Positions 41,486-50,530 of a stretch of DNA of 64,000 nucleotides are shown in pieces. The notes beneath the pieces are model-generated. The model made no database searches and was not told the DNA's origin. It was given only the letters and a program-made list of their open reading frames with translations. The DNA is taken from the NCBI GenBank assembly GCA_018812925.1, contig JAHJCU010000004.1:370289-434288 (forward strand). The letters run 5' to 3'. The stretch comes from Candidatus Omnitrophota bacterium (GTDB taxonomy: Bacteria > CAIJMQ01). Position 1 is the stretch's first letter; each line of letters starts with the position of its first letter. The translations under genes were made by a program, and so were the position numbers.

Positions 41486-43657
41486 ATGACAGATAAAAAT
41501 AAGATAAAAAAGAAGCTATCCTCTCAAATAATGGGGTTGCTGGACGGGGACATTAAATATAAAACGCTACTTGAAAATATCCCACAGAAGATATTTCTTA
41601 AGGATATAAATTCAGTTTATGTGTCTTGCAACAGAAATCTTGCCCGGGGCTTGAAGATTAAACCTGAGGAGATTGTTGGAAAGACAGATTATGATTTTTA
41701 CCCTAAAGATTTGTCTGACCAATACAGAAAAGACGATAGAAATATTATGCAGTCCGGGCAGATAAAAGAGATAGAAGAGAAGTATACATTAGACGGGCAA
41801 GAAAGGTTTGCGCACACTGTTAAGGCACCGGTCAAGGATAAAGAAGGAAACGTTGTTGGCATAATAGGTATTTTCCGGGATATCACCGAGCGCAAAAAAA
41901 CAGAGCGGGAATTAGAGGAAACCAAAAAGCAGATTGAACTTATACTCAGCCATACAAAAACGGGGTTGGATATCATAGATTCTAAATTCAATATCAGATA
42001 CATAAACTCGGGATGGCAGAAAGTTTACGGTGATCCAAAAGATAAAAAATGCTATGAATACTTTATGGAACGAAAAAAAGTTTGCTCCAACTGCGGCATA
42101 CAAAAAGCACTCGAAACAAAAAAACCTATTGTAACAGAAGAGATTCTTGTTAAAGAAAATAATCGCCCCATTCAGGTTACTACCATACCTTTTCAAGACC
42201 ATACCGGTGAATGGCTGGTAGCAGAGATTAATGTAGATATCACCGAGCGTAAAAAAATAGATGAAAAATTAAAACTATACCAAGAACATCTGGAGGAATT
42301 AGTTGAAAAGCGTACCTATGAATTGGAAATGGTTAATAAAAAATTTCAGCAAGATGTCATTACCTGCAATAGAATGAGCGATGAACTGCAGAAAAGTGAA
42401 AAACGCTACAGAAACCTGTGGGATGATGCGCCGGTTGCTTATCACACATTGGATACACAAGGCATTATTACGAATGCAAATAAAACCGAGGCCAAAATGC
42501 TCGGATATAAGTTAAAAGATATAATTGGAAAATCCATTTTTAATTTCATATTGCCGGAACAACGCGAAGAAGCCCAAAGAAGGTTTCAGGAAAAATTAAC
42601 CGGTAAGCATCTTTCCAAGGCAGAGCGCAGAATATATGTTAAAAACGATGGCTCAGAACTTTATATGTCAATTGACGATATGTTGGAATATGACAATAGC
42701 GATAAAATTACCGGAATCAAAACGACAATGGTGAATGTTACCGAAAGTAAAGAAATGGAAAAAGCCTTACGAGAATCAGAACTGCAATATAAAACGACCA
42801 TTAACTCCATGAGAGATGCAATTCATGTTGTTGATGCCGACCTGAGAATTATTTTATGTAATAATGCTCTGCAAAAATGGTTAGAGGACATGGGATTCAA
42901 AGCAGAACTTTCGGGGAAAATATTATTTGACGTTATTCCGTTTCTTTCCGACAAAGTCCGCAACGAATACAGCCAAGTATTTGAATCCGGAGAAATACTC
43001 ACAACGGAAGAACATATCAACTTTATAGGAAAGGAATGGGTTACAGAAGTTCGCAAGATACCGATTGAGGAAAACAACAAAATAGTTAGAGTCCTTACAA
43101 TCATAAGAGATATTACCAAACGCAGGAAAACAGAAGAGACTATCAGACATTTGGCTTATCACGATATCCTAACAGATTTGCCCAACAGAACGCTTTTTAA
43201 CAATCGTCTCGCCTTAGAATTAAACCGTGCGCAAAGAAATAAACAAAAGGTTTCCGTTATGCTTATGGACCTTGACAGATTCAAGAAGATTAATGATACA
43301 TTGGGACACAGTTTAGGAGACCAATTGTTAAAAGAAGTCGGAAAACGATTATTGGACATTGTGCGTTCAAGCGATACCGTAGCCCGAATGGGAGGAGATG
43401 AATTTATCCTGTTATTACCCGAAACTCCCCTCATTCAGGATATTACCAAAATAGCAAAAAAAATTCTGAAAGAGATTAAAAAACCTTTTTTTATAAGTGG
43501 CAAAGAGTTAAAAATTACTACCAGCATTGGAATAAGCGTTTATCCAACCCACGGCATGGACGCCGAAGCACTCATTAAAAACGCCGACATTGCAATGTAT
43601 CAGGCCAAAAAAGCAGGTCGAAATAAATTCTTCAAATATAAATTAAATCCAAAATAA
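41486..43657 (+). CDS. Multi-PAS diguanylate cyclase
   Basis: This 723-residue signalling protein has no membrane segment. PAS domains follow in order: about 25-140 (NIPQKIFLKDINSVYVSCNR), 145-255 (LILSHTKTGLDIIDSKFNIR, with CYEYFMERKKVCSNCGIQKA, a Cys-rich part), 305-425 and 430-550 (VVDADLRIILCN). A coiled coil at about 258-305 links two of them. The C-terminal GGDEF domain (about 560-720) has HDILTDLPNRTLFNNR and the intact active site ARMGGDEFILLL near residue 636. The inhibitory site RSSD lies five residues upstream. It should make cyclic di-GMP with product inhibition. PAS ligands are unknown. No EAL partner is nearby. Confidence 0.93.
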   Translation: MTDKNKIKKKLSSQIMGLLDGDIKYKTLLENIPQKIFLKDINSVYVSCNRNLARGLKIKPEEIVGKTDYDFYPKDLSDQYRKDDRNIMQSGQIKEIEEKYTLDGQERFAHTVKAPVKDKEGNVVGIIGIFRDITERKKTERELEETKKQIELILSHTKTGLDIIDSKFNIRYINSGWQKVYGDPKDKKCYEYFMERKKVCSNCGIQKALETKKPIVTEEILVKENNRPIQVTTIPFQDHTGEWLVAEINVDITERKKIDEKLKLYQEHLEELVEKRTYELEMVNKKFQQDVITCNRMSDELQKSEKRYRNLWDDAPVAYHTLDTQGIITNANKTEAKMLGYKLKDIIGKSIFNFILPEQREEAQRRFQEKLTGKHLSKAERRIYVKNDGSELYMSIDDMLEYDNSDKITGIKTTMVNVTESKEMEKALRESELQYKTTINSMRDAIHVVDADLRIILCNNALQKWLEDMGFKAELSGKILFDVIPFLSDKVRNEYSQVFESGEILTTEEHINFIGKEWVTEVRKIPIEENNKIVRVLTIIRDITKRRKTEETIRHLAYHDILTDLPNRTLFNNRLALELNRAQRNKQKVSVMLMDLDRFKKINDTLGHSLGDQLLKEVGKRLLDIVRSSDTVARMGGDEFILLLPETPLIQDITKIAKKILKEIKKPFFISGKELKITTSIGISVYPTHGMDAEALIKNADIAMYQAKKAGRNKFFKYKLNPK

Positions 43658-43776
43658 ATAACGGGGAATATTTAGCCCGATTTAGATTTGGAGTAACCCG
43701 AAGTTTTAATAACCGCCTTTTTGCGGATTATGATAAAACCGTATCTTGGCTAAAAAAGCAGTAAAGATGGGGTTTT

Positions 43777-44466
43777 TCAATCTACAGACCTATATTTGAA
43801 AAGACAAAATAAAGCGATTAAACCGTCTTTTGGTTTTATTTTTTTACCTTCTGCATATCCGCGTCCGGAGTAACTGATAGGCACTTCCCAGAGCCTGTAT
43901 CGGTTTTTTAAAACTTTGGCAGTAACTTCTACCTCAAACTCAAATCCGCAAGATTTAAGATCAAAAGATTTTAAGATTTCGGACTTAAATAATTTAAAAC
44001 ATGTTTCGAAATCGGAAAGGTTAACGTTGTAAAGAAAATTAGCAACAAAATTCAACAGTAAGTTTCCCATGAAATGCCAAAATAAAAGAACTTTATGCGC
44101 GCCCAAAAATCGCGTGCCGTAAACCACATCTGCCTTGCCATCAAGAATCGGCTTTAAAAGAGAAGGGTATTCCTGAGGATTGTATTCCAAATCTGCATCC
44201 TGAATTACAACAAGCCCGCCCGTAACATGAGGAAGTGCAGTTCTAATTGCGGAACCCTTGCCAAGATTTGAGTTATGGTGCAATAATTTGAATTCTTTTT
44301 TCTCTTTAATGTCTCTTAAAATTTTTTCTGTTCCATCGTTAGAGCCATCATCGACTACAATTAATTCCTTTTCAATGTTGTTTAAATCTACACTAAAGAC
44401 CTCATCTATGGCTTTACAAACAGTATTCTTTTCATTGTAGACCGGCATTATTATTGAAAGTTTCAT
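43777..44466 (-). CDS. Family 2 glycosyltransferase (dolichol-phosphate mannose synthase-like)
   Basis: This 229-residue protein has a GT-A fold. It starts MKLSIIMPVYNEKNTVCKAI, then ELIVVDDGSNDGT and the metal motif VIQDADLEYNPQEYPSLLKP, with VVYGTRFLGA further on. The end EVPISYSGRGYAEGKKIKPK resembles polyprenyl-phosphate glycosyltransferases. There is no clear C-terminal membrane helix pair. The likely product is a lipid-linked sugar for the envelope. It lies 1 nt downstream of the coiled-coil gene. Confidence 0.88.
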   Translation of the reverse strand: MKLSIIMPVYNEKNTVCKAIDEVFSVDLNNIEKELIVVDDGSNDGTEKILRDIKEKKEFKLLHHNSNLGKGSAIRTALPHVTGGLVVIQDADLEYNPQEYPSLLKPILDGKADVVYGTRFLGAHKVLLFWHFMGNLLLNFVANFLYNVNLSDFETCFKLFKSEILKSFDLKSCGFEFEVEVTAKVLKNRYRLWEVPISYSGRGYAEGKKIKPKDGLIALFCLFKYRSVD

Positions 44467-44467
44467 A

Positions 44468-44749
44468 TTATTCGGTTGTTGATGTTAAATTATTGAAGAG
44501 ATGTTTTTCTTTTAAGATTTTTATAAGTGTCTTTACTTTTTCTCTAACGATTTGCTTGTCTTTCTCTAAAACTTTTATTCTTTCTTTAAGCAACATTTCT
44601 TCTTTGCTTGTCCGCACTAATTTAGTGGTCTGTTTTTGGAGTTCTTCGATTTCTTTTTTGAAATCGTCCCTCTCCTTTTTTATTTTTTTATACTCAGAGA
44701 CAAGATGTTCTGTTTTTTGTGAAAGCTCCACCCATTTTTGTTCAGACAT
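44468..44749 (-). CDS. Coiled-coil protein, ZapB-like candidate
   Basis: From the ATG at 44749 this is a 93-residue, highly charged protein, almost wholly coiled coil (YKKIKKERDDFKKEIEELQK, then LKERIKVLEKDKQIVREKVK). A small coiled-coil gene after pheT is often a cell-division ZapB/ZapA-type gene, so a division role is inferred from position and shape. A TTG at 44755 is an alternative start. There is no other domain. Confidence 0.6.
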   Translation of the reverse strand: MSEQKWVELSQKTEHLVSEYKKIKKERDDFKKEIEELQKQTTKLVRTSKEEMLLKERIKVLEKDKQIVREKVKTLIKILKEKHLFNNLTSTTE

Positions 44750-44765
44750 GGTCAATAAATAATAA

Positions 44766-44851
44766 TTGATGCTAGATACCGGGTACTAGATTCTAGTTTA
44801 ATAGGTTTTTCTTGTCTGTTTCTACGAGTATCAAGCATCTAGTATCAGATT
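44766..44851. repeat. R3 heptamer-array inverted repeat downstream of pheT
   Basis: The left arm has TGATGCTAGATACCGGGTAC and TAGATTCTAGT. The right arm has CTACGAGTATCAAGCATCTA and GTATCAG. The steps are 7 nt and the arms are complementary (GATGCTAGATAC against GTATCAAGCATC). The T-rich spacer runs through 44800-44822. Confidence 0.75.
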
Positions 44852-44860
44852 CCTTTTGTT

Positions 44861-47299
44861 TTAAAATCGGCTTCTTAACTTTAGACCTAATTCTTCTAAT
44901 TTTTTGATGATTTTATCTTGCAACTGATTAATTTCTTCATCAGTTAATGTTTTTTTATTTGAACGGAAACACAAAGAATAGGACATGCTTTTAAAACCGC
45001 CCGGAACTTGTTTGCCTTTATAATAATCAAACAGTTTTATATTCTCCAGCAGCTCTTTGGTCTCTTCCGACATTATATTTTCAATCCGAGCTGAAGAGAT
45101 ATCATCCGGAACTATAAAAGAAACATCTCTTACAACGGGTGGATATTTAGGCACGGCCTCTATTTTTTTCTTTAGCCGAACAAACGGCAATAGTAATTCC
45201 ATATCAATCTCAGCAATGTAGGTTTTTTCTTTTAACAAAAAATTATCCATTAACACAGAATTCGCTTCCCCCATTACTCCGACTTTAACATTATCTTTCA
45301 AAAGTGAAAACGTATATGTTTCGCCAAAAACAGAATGTTTATCTTTATTGTAGTCAAGTTTTATTCCAAGCTCTTTAAAAAACGTTTCAATCACACCCTT
45401 TAACATATAAAAAGACGATTTTACGCCGCTATTAATCCAATTCGGCTGTTGCCAATCACCGGTCAATAAAATTCCCAAACGGATATTTTCTTCGGGTAAC
45501 TTATTTTTCCCATATTTATATATGCTGCGAAGCTCAAAAACTTTTATGTTTTTCTCACCTCTTGAGATATTTTCTTGTGCTACCTGAAGAAGTGAAGGAA
45601 TTAAAGAATATCTTAAAATTTCAAATTCTTCCGAAATGGGATTATCTATTTTGATAGTCTCGTCCATCATGCCCATTGCGGCTTTTTTAAGCAAATCAAC
45701 GCTTATAAAAGAATAATTTACGACTTCGTTTAGGGAAAGTCTGTTTAATATGCTACGGCATTTCTTAACAATTTTTTCTTTGTTGTCTTCCTTGAGAGAA
45801 GGCCCGCCTGCTCCGAAGCGGGCAGGCATTCTGCCTAAAGGAAGAGATAATGGGATAAGGTCATAATTGTTTATTCGCGCTATTTCCTCTATTAAATCAA
45901 TTTCTTCTTCAATGTCATTTCTCCAACTCGGAACTTGTACTTTCAAACAACTACCGTCTTTTTTTGTCTCAAATCCTAATCCTTGAAGGATTTTATTATA
46001 GGAAGGAATCTCTATTCCAAGCACTCGTTTAATTTCAGAGGGATTGAAAGAAATCGTTTTTTTCGCTATTGTTTTCTTTTTATCGACAATTCCTGAAACA
46101 ATTTCTGCGCCTGATAATTCCTGTATAAGAGAACAGACACGGTTTACTGCAAACTCAGTGCCTTCCAAATCCACCCCTCTTTCAAAACGATAAGAACTTT
46201 CACTTGCAATATTTAAAGATTTCGATGTTTTTCTTATAAGTGTCGACGAAAAATTTGCGCTTTCAAGTAGAATATTTTTTGTGTTTTTATTGACTCCCGC
46301 TTCTTCCCCGCCCATTATGCCTGCAAGAGCAATAGGTTTTTTGCTATCGGCTATAACGAGAACCTGCCCTAAATCGAGCCTGCTCCGGTTCGAGGCATTA
46401 AAAGAGAGAGCTCTTTGTATCCCGTCTAAACATAAAATCTTTTCGTTCTTTTGGGCTTTTCTTACTATTATCTTTTTGTCTGTTATTTTTTCGTAATCAA
46501 AAGCATGTAAAGGTTGTCCTGTTTCAAGCATTACATAGTTGGTTATATCAACTATATTATTTATGGGACGAACTCCGGAAAGAATAAGCCGACGCCTCAT
46601 CCAATGCGGAGATTCTTTGATGTGGACTCCCTCAGCCATTCTGGCAGTATATCTGGGACATAGTCCGGAGTCTTCAACTTTAACCTCTATCTTGTCTTTT
46701 ATATTTTCTTTTGTTTCTTTAATTACAATCTTCGGCAGTTTTAATTTTTGAGAAGTTAATGCGGCAAATTCCCTGGCAATGCCCATTATAGATAAGCAAT
46801 CTCCTCTGTTAGGCGTTATCTTGATATCAACCACAGCATCATCCGTTTGGATTTCATCTGTCAATTCATTGCCTGCTTTGCATTTATCAGGCAAAATCCA
46901 TATTCCTTGAGAATTATCTTCAAGCTCTAATTCTGCTTTAGAACAAATCATTCCCTCAGACTCTACTCCTCTCAGTGCTCTCTTTTCTATTTTAAATCCG
47001 TTTGGAAGAGTGTTCCCGGGCAAAATTACAGGGACCTTTATTGCTTCTTTTACGTTGGAAGCGCCACAAATAATCTGTTTGATAGAATCTTCGCCGACAT
47101 CAACCATACAAATAGTCAGTTTATCGGCAGATGGATGTTTTTTTACAGAAAGGACTTCGCCTATTTTTATCCCGCGAAGAGTTGCAGATTGCTCAATTCT
47201 TTCTACTTCAATCCCCAACTGTAATAATTTTTCGGCAAGTTCTTGGGAAGAAAAAGGAATTTCTATAAACTCTTTAAGCCAATTAATCGGAACTTTCAT
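44861..47299 (-). CDS. pheT: Phenylalanyl-tRNA synthetase beta subunit PheT with palindrome insert
   Basis: PheT is the large subunit of the alpha2-beta2 PheRS. It is 812 residues. The N-terminus is MKVPINWLKEFIEIPFSS. The EMAP/tRNA-binding domain follows (IGEVLSVKKHPSADKLTICM, VDVGEDSIKQIICGASNV), then the B3/B4 editing domain (NPNRGDCLS-like ITPNRGDCLSIMGIAREFAA), B5 and the inactive catalytic core. The C-terminal FDX-ACB anticodon domain includes KYPPVVRDVSFIV. A Pal-A element at 45802-45827 encodes MPARFGAGGP near residues 491-500, in a loop before LKEDNKEKIVKKCR. pheS is not upstream in this window; the sufB-like gene is. Confidence 0.96.
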   Translation of the reverse strand: MKVPINWLKEFIEIPFSSQELAEKLLQLGIEVERIEQSATLRGIKIGEVLSVKKHPSADKLTICMVDVGEDSIKQIICGASNVKEAIKVPVILPGNTLPNGFKIEKRALRGVESEGMICSKAELELEDNSQGIWILPDKCKAGNELTDEIQTDDAVVDIKITPNRGDCLSIMGIAREFAALTSQKLKLPKIVIKETKENIKDKIEVKVEDSGLCPRYTARMAEGVHIKESPHWMRRRLILSGVRPINNIVDITNYVMLETGQPLHAFDYEKITDKKIIVRKAQKNEKILCLDGIQRALSFNASNRSRLDLGQVLVIADSKKPIALAGIMGGEEAGVNKNTKNILLESANFSSTLIRKTSKSLNIASESSYRFERGVDLEGTEFAVNRVCSLIQELSGAEIVSGIVDKKKTIAKKTISFNPSEIKRVLGIEIPSYNKILQGLGFETKKDGSCLKVQVPSWRNDIEEEIDLIEEIARINNYDLIPLSLPLGRMPARFGAGGPSLKEDNKEKIVKKCRSILNRLSLNEVVNYSFISVDLLKKAAMGMMDETIKIDNPISEEFEILRYSLIPSLLQVAQENISRGEKNIKVFELRSIYKYGKNKLPEENIRLGILLTGDWQQPNWINSGVKSSFYMLKGVIETFFKELGIKLDYNKDKHSVFGETYTFSLLKDNVKVGVMGEANSVLMDNFLLKEKTYIAEIDMELLLPFVRLKKKIEAVPKYPPVVRDVSFIVPDDISSARIENIMSEETKELLENIKLFDYYKGKQVPGGFKSMSYSLCFRSNKKTLTDEEINQLQDKIIKKLEELGLKLRSRF
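45802..45827. repeat. Pal-A element inside pheT
   Basis: GCCCGCCTGC-TCCGAA-GCGGGCAGGC is nearly identical to the intergenic copy at 14921-14947. Translated in frame on the minus strand it gives part of MPARFGAGGP, a stretch with no counterpart in ordinary PheT. Confidence 0.8.
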
Positions 47300-47380
47300 T
47301 TTCGGGTAAATTATACCCTAAAACTTAAAAATTCAAAAATTATGATGTGCAAGAACTCATCTTGAAATTTAAAGGTGGAA

Positions 47381-48547
47381 TTACATCGTTTCTTCTTGGC
47401 AGGACTTGACCAAATCATCAATGCCTTTCTGAAGTTCGGGCGGAAGACCTAAAATAGCAGTATCCATAAAACCTCTTACTATGACAGCTTGTGCTTCTTC
47501 GGAGTTTAAGCCCCTTGTCATAAGATATTCAATTTCTTCTTTTGCAATTTTACCGACTGCCGCTTCATGCGACATATCTAAATCTTTATTTTTCCCCTCA
47601 AGTTCGGGAATGGCATGTATAACTCCTCCGGAAGAAAGAATAAGTCCCCTGCATTCCAAATGCGCTTTTACAAAAGGGGCTTCGCCCTTCAAGTGTCCTC
47701 TTGCGATAATCGTTCCCCCGTTCGTTACCGCGCGCGATATTATCTCCGCTTTTGTATTGGGCTTACTTAAAATCACACGAGAACCGACATCTATATGCGA
47801 GTTGGGGTGGGCATACAGGATTGAATTAAACCGCGCCGTTGCGCCTTCGCCTATTAAAGTTGCCGTAGGATACATCTGAAGAGATTTAACTGGTTTAAGG
47901 CAAATATAATTAGATAAAAACATGCCACCTTCCTCCACAACTGCTTTTGATCGAGGGCGAACGACAACCTCTTCAGCCCAATTATGAATCATTGTAAATT
48001 TTACTGTCGCATTTTTCTTTATATAGAATTCGGATATGCCGACATGCGCGCCTTTTTTTACATAAGAAGCCGTCGTGCATCCGGTTATTATGTTCAACTC
48101 TGAGCCCTCTTCGGCAATAATAAGATTATGGACATTCTGTAGCAGATTTTCTTTCTTCAAAAAAAGACAGGATTGAATGGGATGCGACACTTTGACACCT
48201 CTTAACGCTCTTATAAAATAGCCGTTACGCGAATCTTTTTTCGCTAGAGCTGTATATTCATCTCCATCTTTAGAAACAGCATTCCACCAATATTTCTTTA
48301 GCCAATCGTATTTCTTTAAAGCATCGCTTATATTCATTACCTCTAAACCCTTTTGTAAGCTCTTGGCATGAATAACGCTATGGTCTGCCTGTATAAATGT
48401 CCCTGAACGACCTTTTTCGGAAACATCTACCCCTGTTTCAATGAGATTCTTTCTATCTGCAACAGAAATCTTAGAAAGGTCTTTTTGATAAGAATGTTCT
48501 TTTGTTTCTCTGTCAAATTTATGAATTTTTATTTCTTTATCTAACAT
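47381..48547 (-). CDS. SufB/SufD-family Fe-S scaffold protein (SmsB-like)
   Basis: This 388-residue member of the SufBD family is shorter than classical SufB (about 470). The beta-helix core and conserved C-terminus are present: ECRGLILSSGGVIHAIPELE with Cys, then DMSHEAAVGKIAKEEIEYLM and TRGLNSEEAQAVIVRGFMDT. This matches SufB's C-terminal scaffold region with its conserved Cys, His and Glu. Only SufC accompanies it; SufD, SufS, SufU and SufE are absent. Two-gene SufC-SufB systems are known from archaea and anaerobes and are regarded as ancestral. It starts 6 nt after the ATPase gene. Confidence 0.9.
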   Translation of the reverse strand: MLDKEIKIHKFDRETKEHSYQKDLSKISVADRKNLIETGVDVSEKGRSGTFIQADHSVIHAKSLQKGLEVMNISDALKKYDWLKKYWWNAVSKDGDEYTALAKKDSRNGYFIRALRGVKVSHPIQSCLFLKKENLLQNVHNLIIAEEGSELNIITGCTTASYVKKGAHVGISEFYIKKNATVKFTMIHNWAEEVVVRPRSKAVVEEGGMFLSNYICLKPVKSLQMYPTATLIGEGATARFNSILYAHPNSHIDVGSRVILSKPNTKAEIISRAVTNGGTIIARGHLKGEAPFVKAHLECRGLILSSGGVIHAIPELEGKNKDLDMSHEAAVGKIAKEEIEYLMTRGLNSEEAQAVIVRGFMDTAILGLPPELQKGIDDLVKSCQEETM

Positions 48548-48553
48548 ATTTTT

Positions 48554-49294
48554 TTAACCCTCTTTAATAACTTCGGGTTTCTTCCTGTGACATCTTACGC
48601 ATTCCTGATAACCATGTTTTCGAATCCTGCTTAAAATATCATGTGGGTCACCTACGCATTGAATTTTCTTGTTAGATAAAACACATCCTCTATTAGCATT
48701 TACATAATTAAGGATATGTCCCGTGTGAGTAATAATCAGAGCAGATTTATCTTTTCCCAATAATTTACTTATAACTTCGCCTATCAAGACGATATTTTCC
48801 AAATCCACGCCTGATTCCGGCTCATCTAGGAGCAAAAGGTCGGGCGATTGGGTTGTAAGCTGTAAAAACTCCGAACGCTTCATCTCGCCGCCGGAAAAAC
48901 CCAAATTCAGGTCCCTATCCAAAAAATCTTTCATGTTTAATTTGTCAGCCATTTTTTCAATATCTATTTTCTTTTTGGCAATATGACTGATAAGTTCAAC
49001 CATCTGCCTCATCTTTACACCTCTTACAGTGGGCGGTCTTTGAAGTAAAATACTAATTCCAAGTCGTGCGCGCTGGTCTATGGATAGTTTATTTATGACT
49101 TTGCCTTTGAAGATTATTTTACCTTTGGTTATTTTATACTGCGGAAAACCCATTATAGCCATAACAAGTGATGTTTTTCCGGAACCGTTTTGTCCGAACA
49201 TCACAGAGGTTTGTCCTTTTTCTATACTAAAATTCACTCCGGTGAGAATTTTCTTGCCGGAAATTTCAACATGTAAGTTTTCTATTGACAGCAT
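48554..49294 (-). CDS. SufC-like ABC ATPase (SmsC-like)
   Basis: This 246-residue ATPase partners the SufB-like scaffold. Walker A is MFGQNGSGKTSLVMAIMG, the signature LGFSGGEMKRSEFLQL, Walker B DLLLLDEPESGVDLENI, and the switch His is in LIITHTGHIL. The ordering and spacing fit SufC. The C-terminus carries an unusual extra Cys-rich tail, GCVLSNKKIQC and YQECVRCHRKKPEV, which could hold a metal or cluster. First gene of the two-gene operon. Confidence 0.92.
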   Translation of the reverse strand: MLSIENLHVEISGKKILTGVNFSIEKGQTSVMFGQNGSGKTSLVMAIMGFPQYKITKGKIIFKGKVINKLSIDQRARLGISILLQRPPTVRGVKMRQMVELISHIAKKKIDIEKMADKLNMKDFLDRDLNLGFSGGEMKRSEFLQLTTQSPDLLLLDEPESGVDLENIVLIGEVISKLLGKDKSALIITHTGHILNYVNANRGCVLSNKKIQCVGDPHDILSRIRKHGYQECVRCHRKKPEVIKEG

Positions 49295-49375
49295 AGTAGT
49301 ACCTTTAATAATAAATTAAACTACAAAGGATAGCACACCAAAAAACGAGTAGCAAGTAGATACGGATTTCAACAA

Positions 49376-50440
49376 TTAAATTTTATATTTCTTGAGTTGT
49401 TCTAATGCCGTTTTAACAAATTTCCCGAATTTTCGGTCTTTTCTTCTTTTTTCAAGTTTCGTCATTTGGTAATAATCGACTTCTTTTTTTAATTTAAGAT
49501 AATTTGAATATTTATTCTCATCTAACTTGTTGTATTTTATAGCGTCTAAAACGGCGCATCCGGGTTCACTTATATGGGTACAGTCGCTGAATCCACATTT
49601 TTTAGCCAAAGCGGATATTTCATTAAAAACATTTTTTAGCCCCAATTTTGAGTCTACCATTCCTATTTCTCTCATTCCCGGATTATCTATTACAATCCCT
49701 CCGTTTTTTAGGAAATACATTCCTCTGCCGGAAGTGGTATGTTTGCCTCTGCCGGTATGTTCACTTATTGTGTTGGTTTTTATATTATCCGTTCCAAGCA
49801 GTTTGTTTATTAAAGATGACTTCCCCACCCCTGATGAACCAAGGAAGCAATATGTTTTTCCTTTTTTTATATATGATGTCAATTTATCTAATCCCTTGTC
49901 AGCAATGGTGCTTGTAGGAATAACGACTATACTCTTGAACCTGTTGTTTATCTGGGTTATTTTAATATTTAACTCCGCGGGGGGAATTAAATCGATTTTA
50001 TTCAATACGATAGCAGGCTTTATATTCCCGTCTTTTGCTATGGCAAGACATCTTTCCAATCGATTCAGATTATAATCTCTGTCAACCGACTCTACGGCAA
50101 AGGTAACATCGATATTTGCGGCAATAACTTGAGTTTTTGTTTCATTGCTGTATTTTCTCTTCAACATTGTCTTCCTCGGCAATATTCCGCAAATTACGGC
50201 CCGCTCGTAGTCAGGTTCGGTAATGGACACCCAATCTCCGACGGCAGGATAATCTGCTCTTGATGAAGCATTAAACATTTGTCTGCCGGTTATTTTAGCC
50301 AAGTATTCATTGGTAGTATTTTTTACTATATAAGCCTCTTTGTGTCCGGCGATAACACGCGCAACTGAATAGGCACCCAATCCTAACAGTTTGCGGTTAG
50401 ATTCAAAAAAAGCGCGATAACCCAAATCTTTTAGTTTCAT
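49376..50440 (-). CDS. rsgA: Ribosome small subunit-dependent GTPase RsgA
   Basis: RsgA checks late 30S maturation. It is 354 residues with the circularly permuted G domain: G4 NKIDLIPPAE first, then G1 FLGSSGVGKSSLINKLLG, then G3 VIDNPGMREIG. The N-terminal OB fold contains DYPAVGDWVSI. The C-terminal zinc site is CGFSDCTHISEPGCAV (C-x4-C-x-H-x5-C). Basic residues form the C-terminal tail. It is transcribed alone. Complete and typical. Confidence 0.95.
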   Translation of the reverse strand: MKLKDLGYRAFFESNRKLLGLGAYSVARVIAGHKEAYIVKNTTNEYLAKITGRQMFNASSRADYPAVGDWVSITEPDYERAVICGILPRKTMLKRKYSNETKTQVIAANIDVTFAVESVDRDYNLNRLERCLAIAKDGNIKPAIVLNKIDLIPPAELNIKITQINNRFKSIVVIPTSTIADKGLDKLTSYIKKGKTYCFLGSSGVGKSSLINKLLGTDNIKTNTISEHTGRGKHTTSGRGMYFLKNGGIVIDNPGMREIGMVDSKLGLKNVFNEISALAKKCGFSDCTHISEPGCAVLDAIKYNKLDENKYSNYLKLKKEVDYYQMTKLEKRRKDRKFGKFVKTALEQLKKYKI

Positions 50441-50530
50441 TTTATGATTGCGTAATTTCTAAAAGATGAGACATTTTCATCTATTTAAAATATCCGAAGC
50501 AATTTTATACAAGAATAACAGATAACACAA

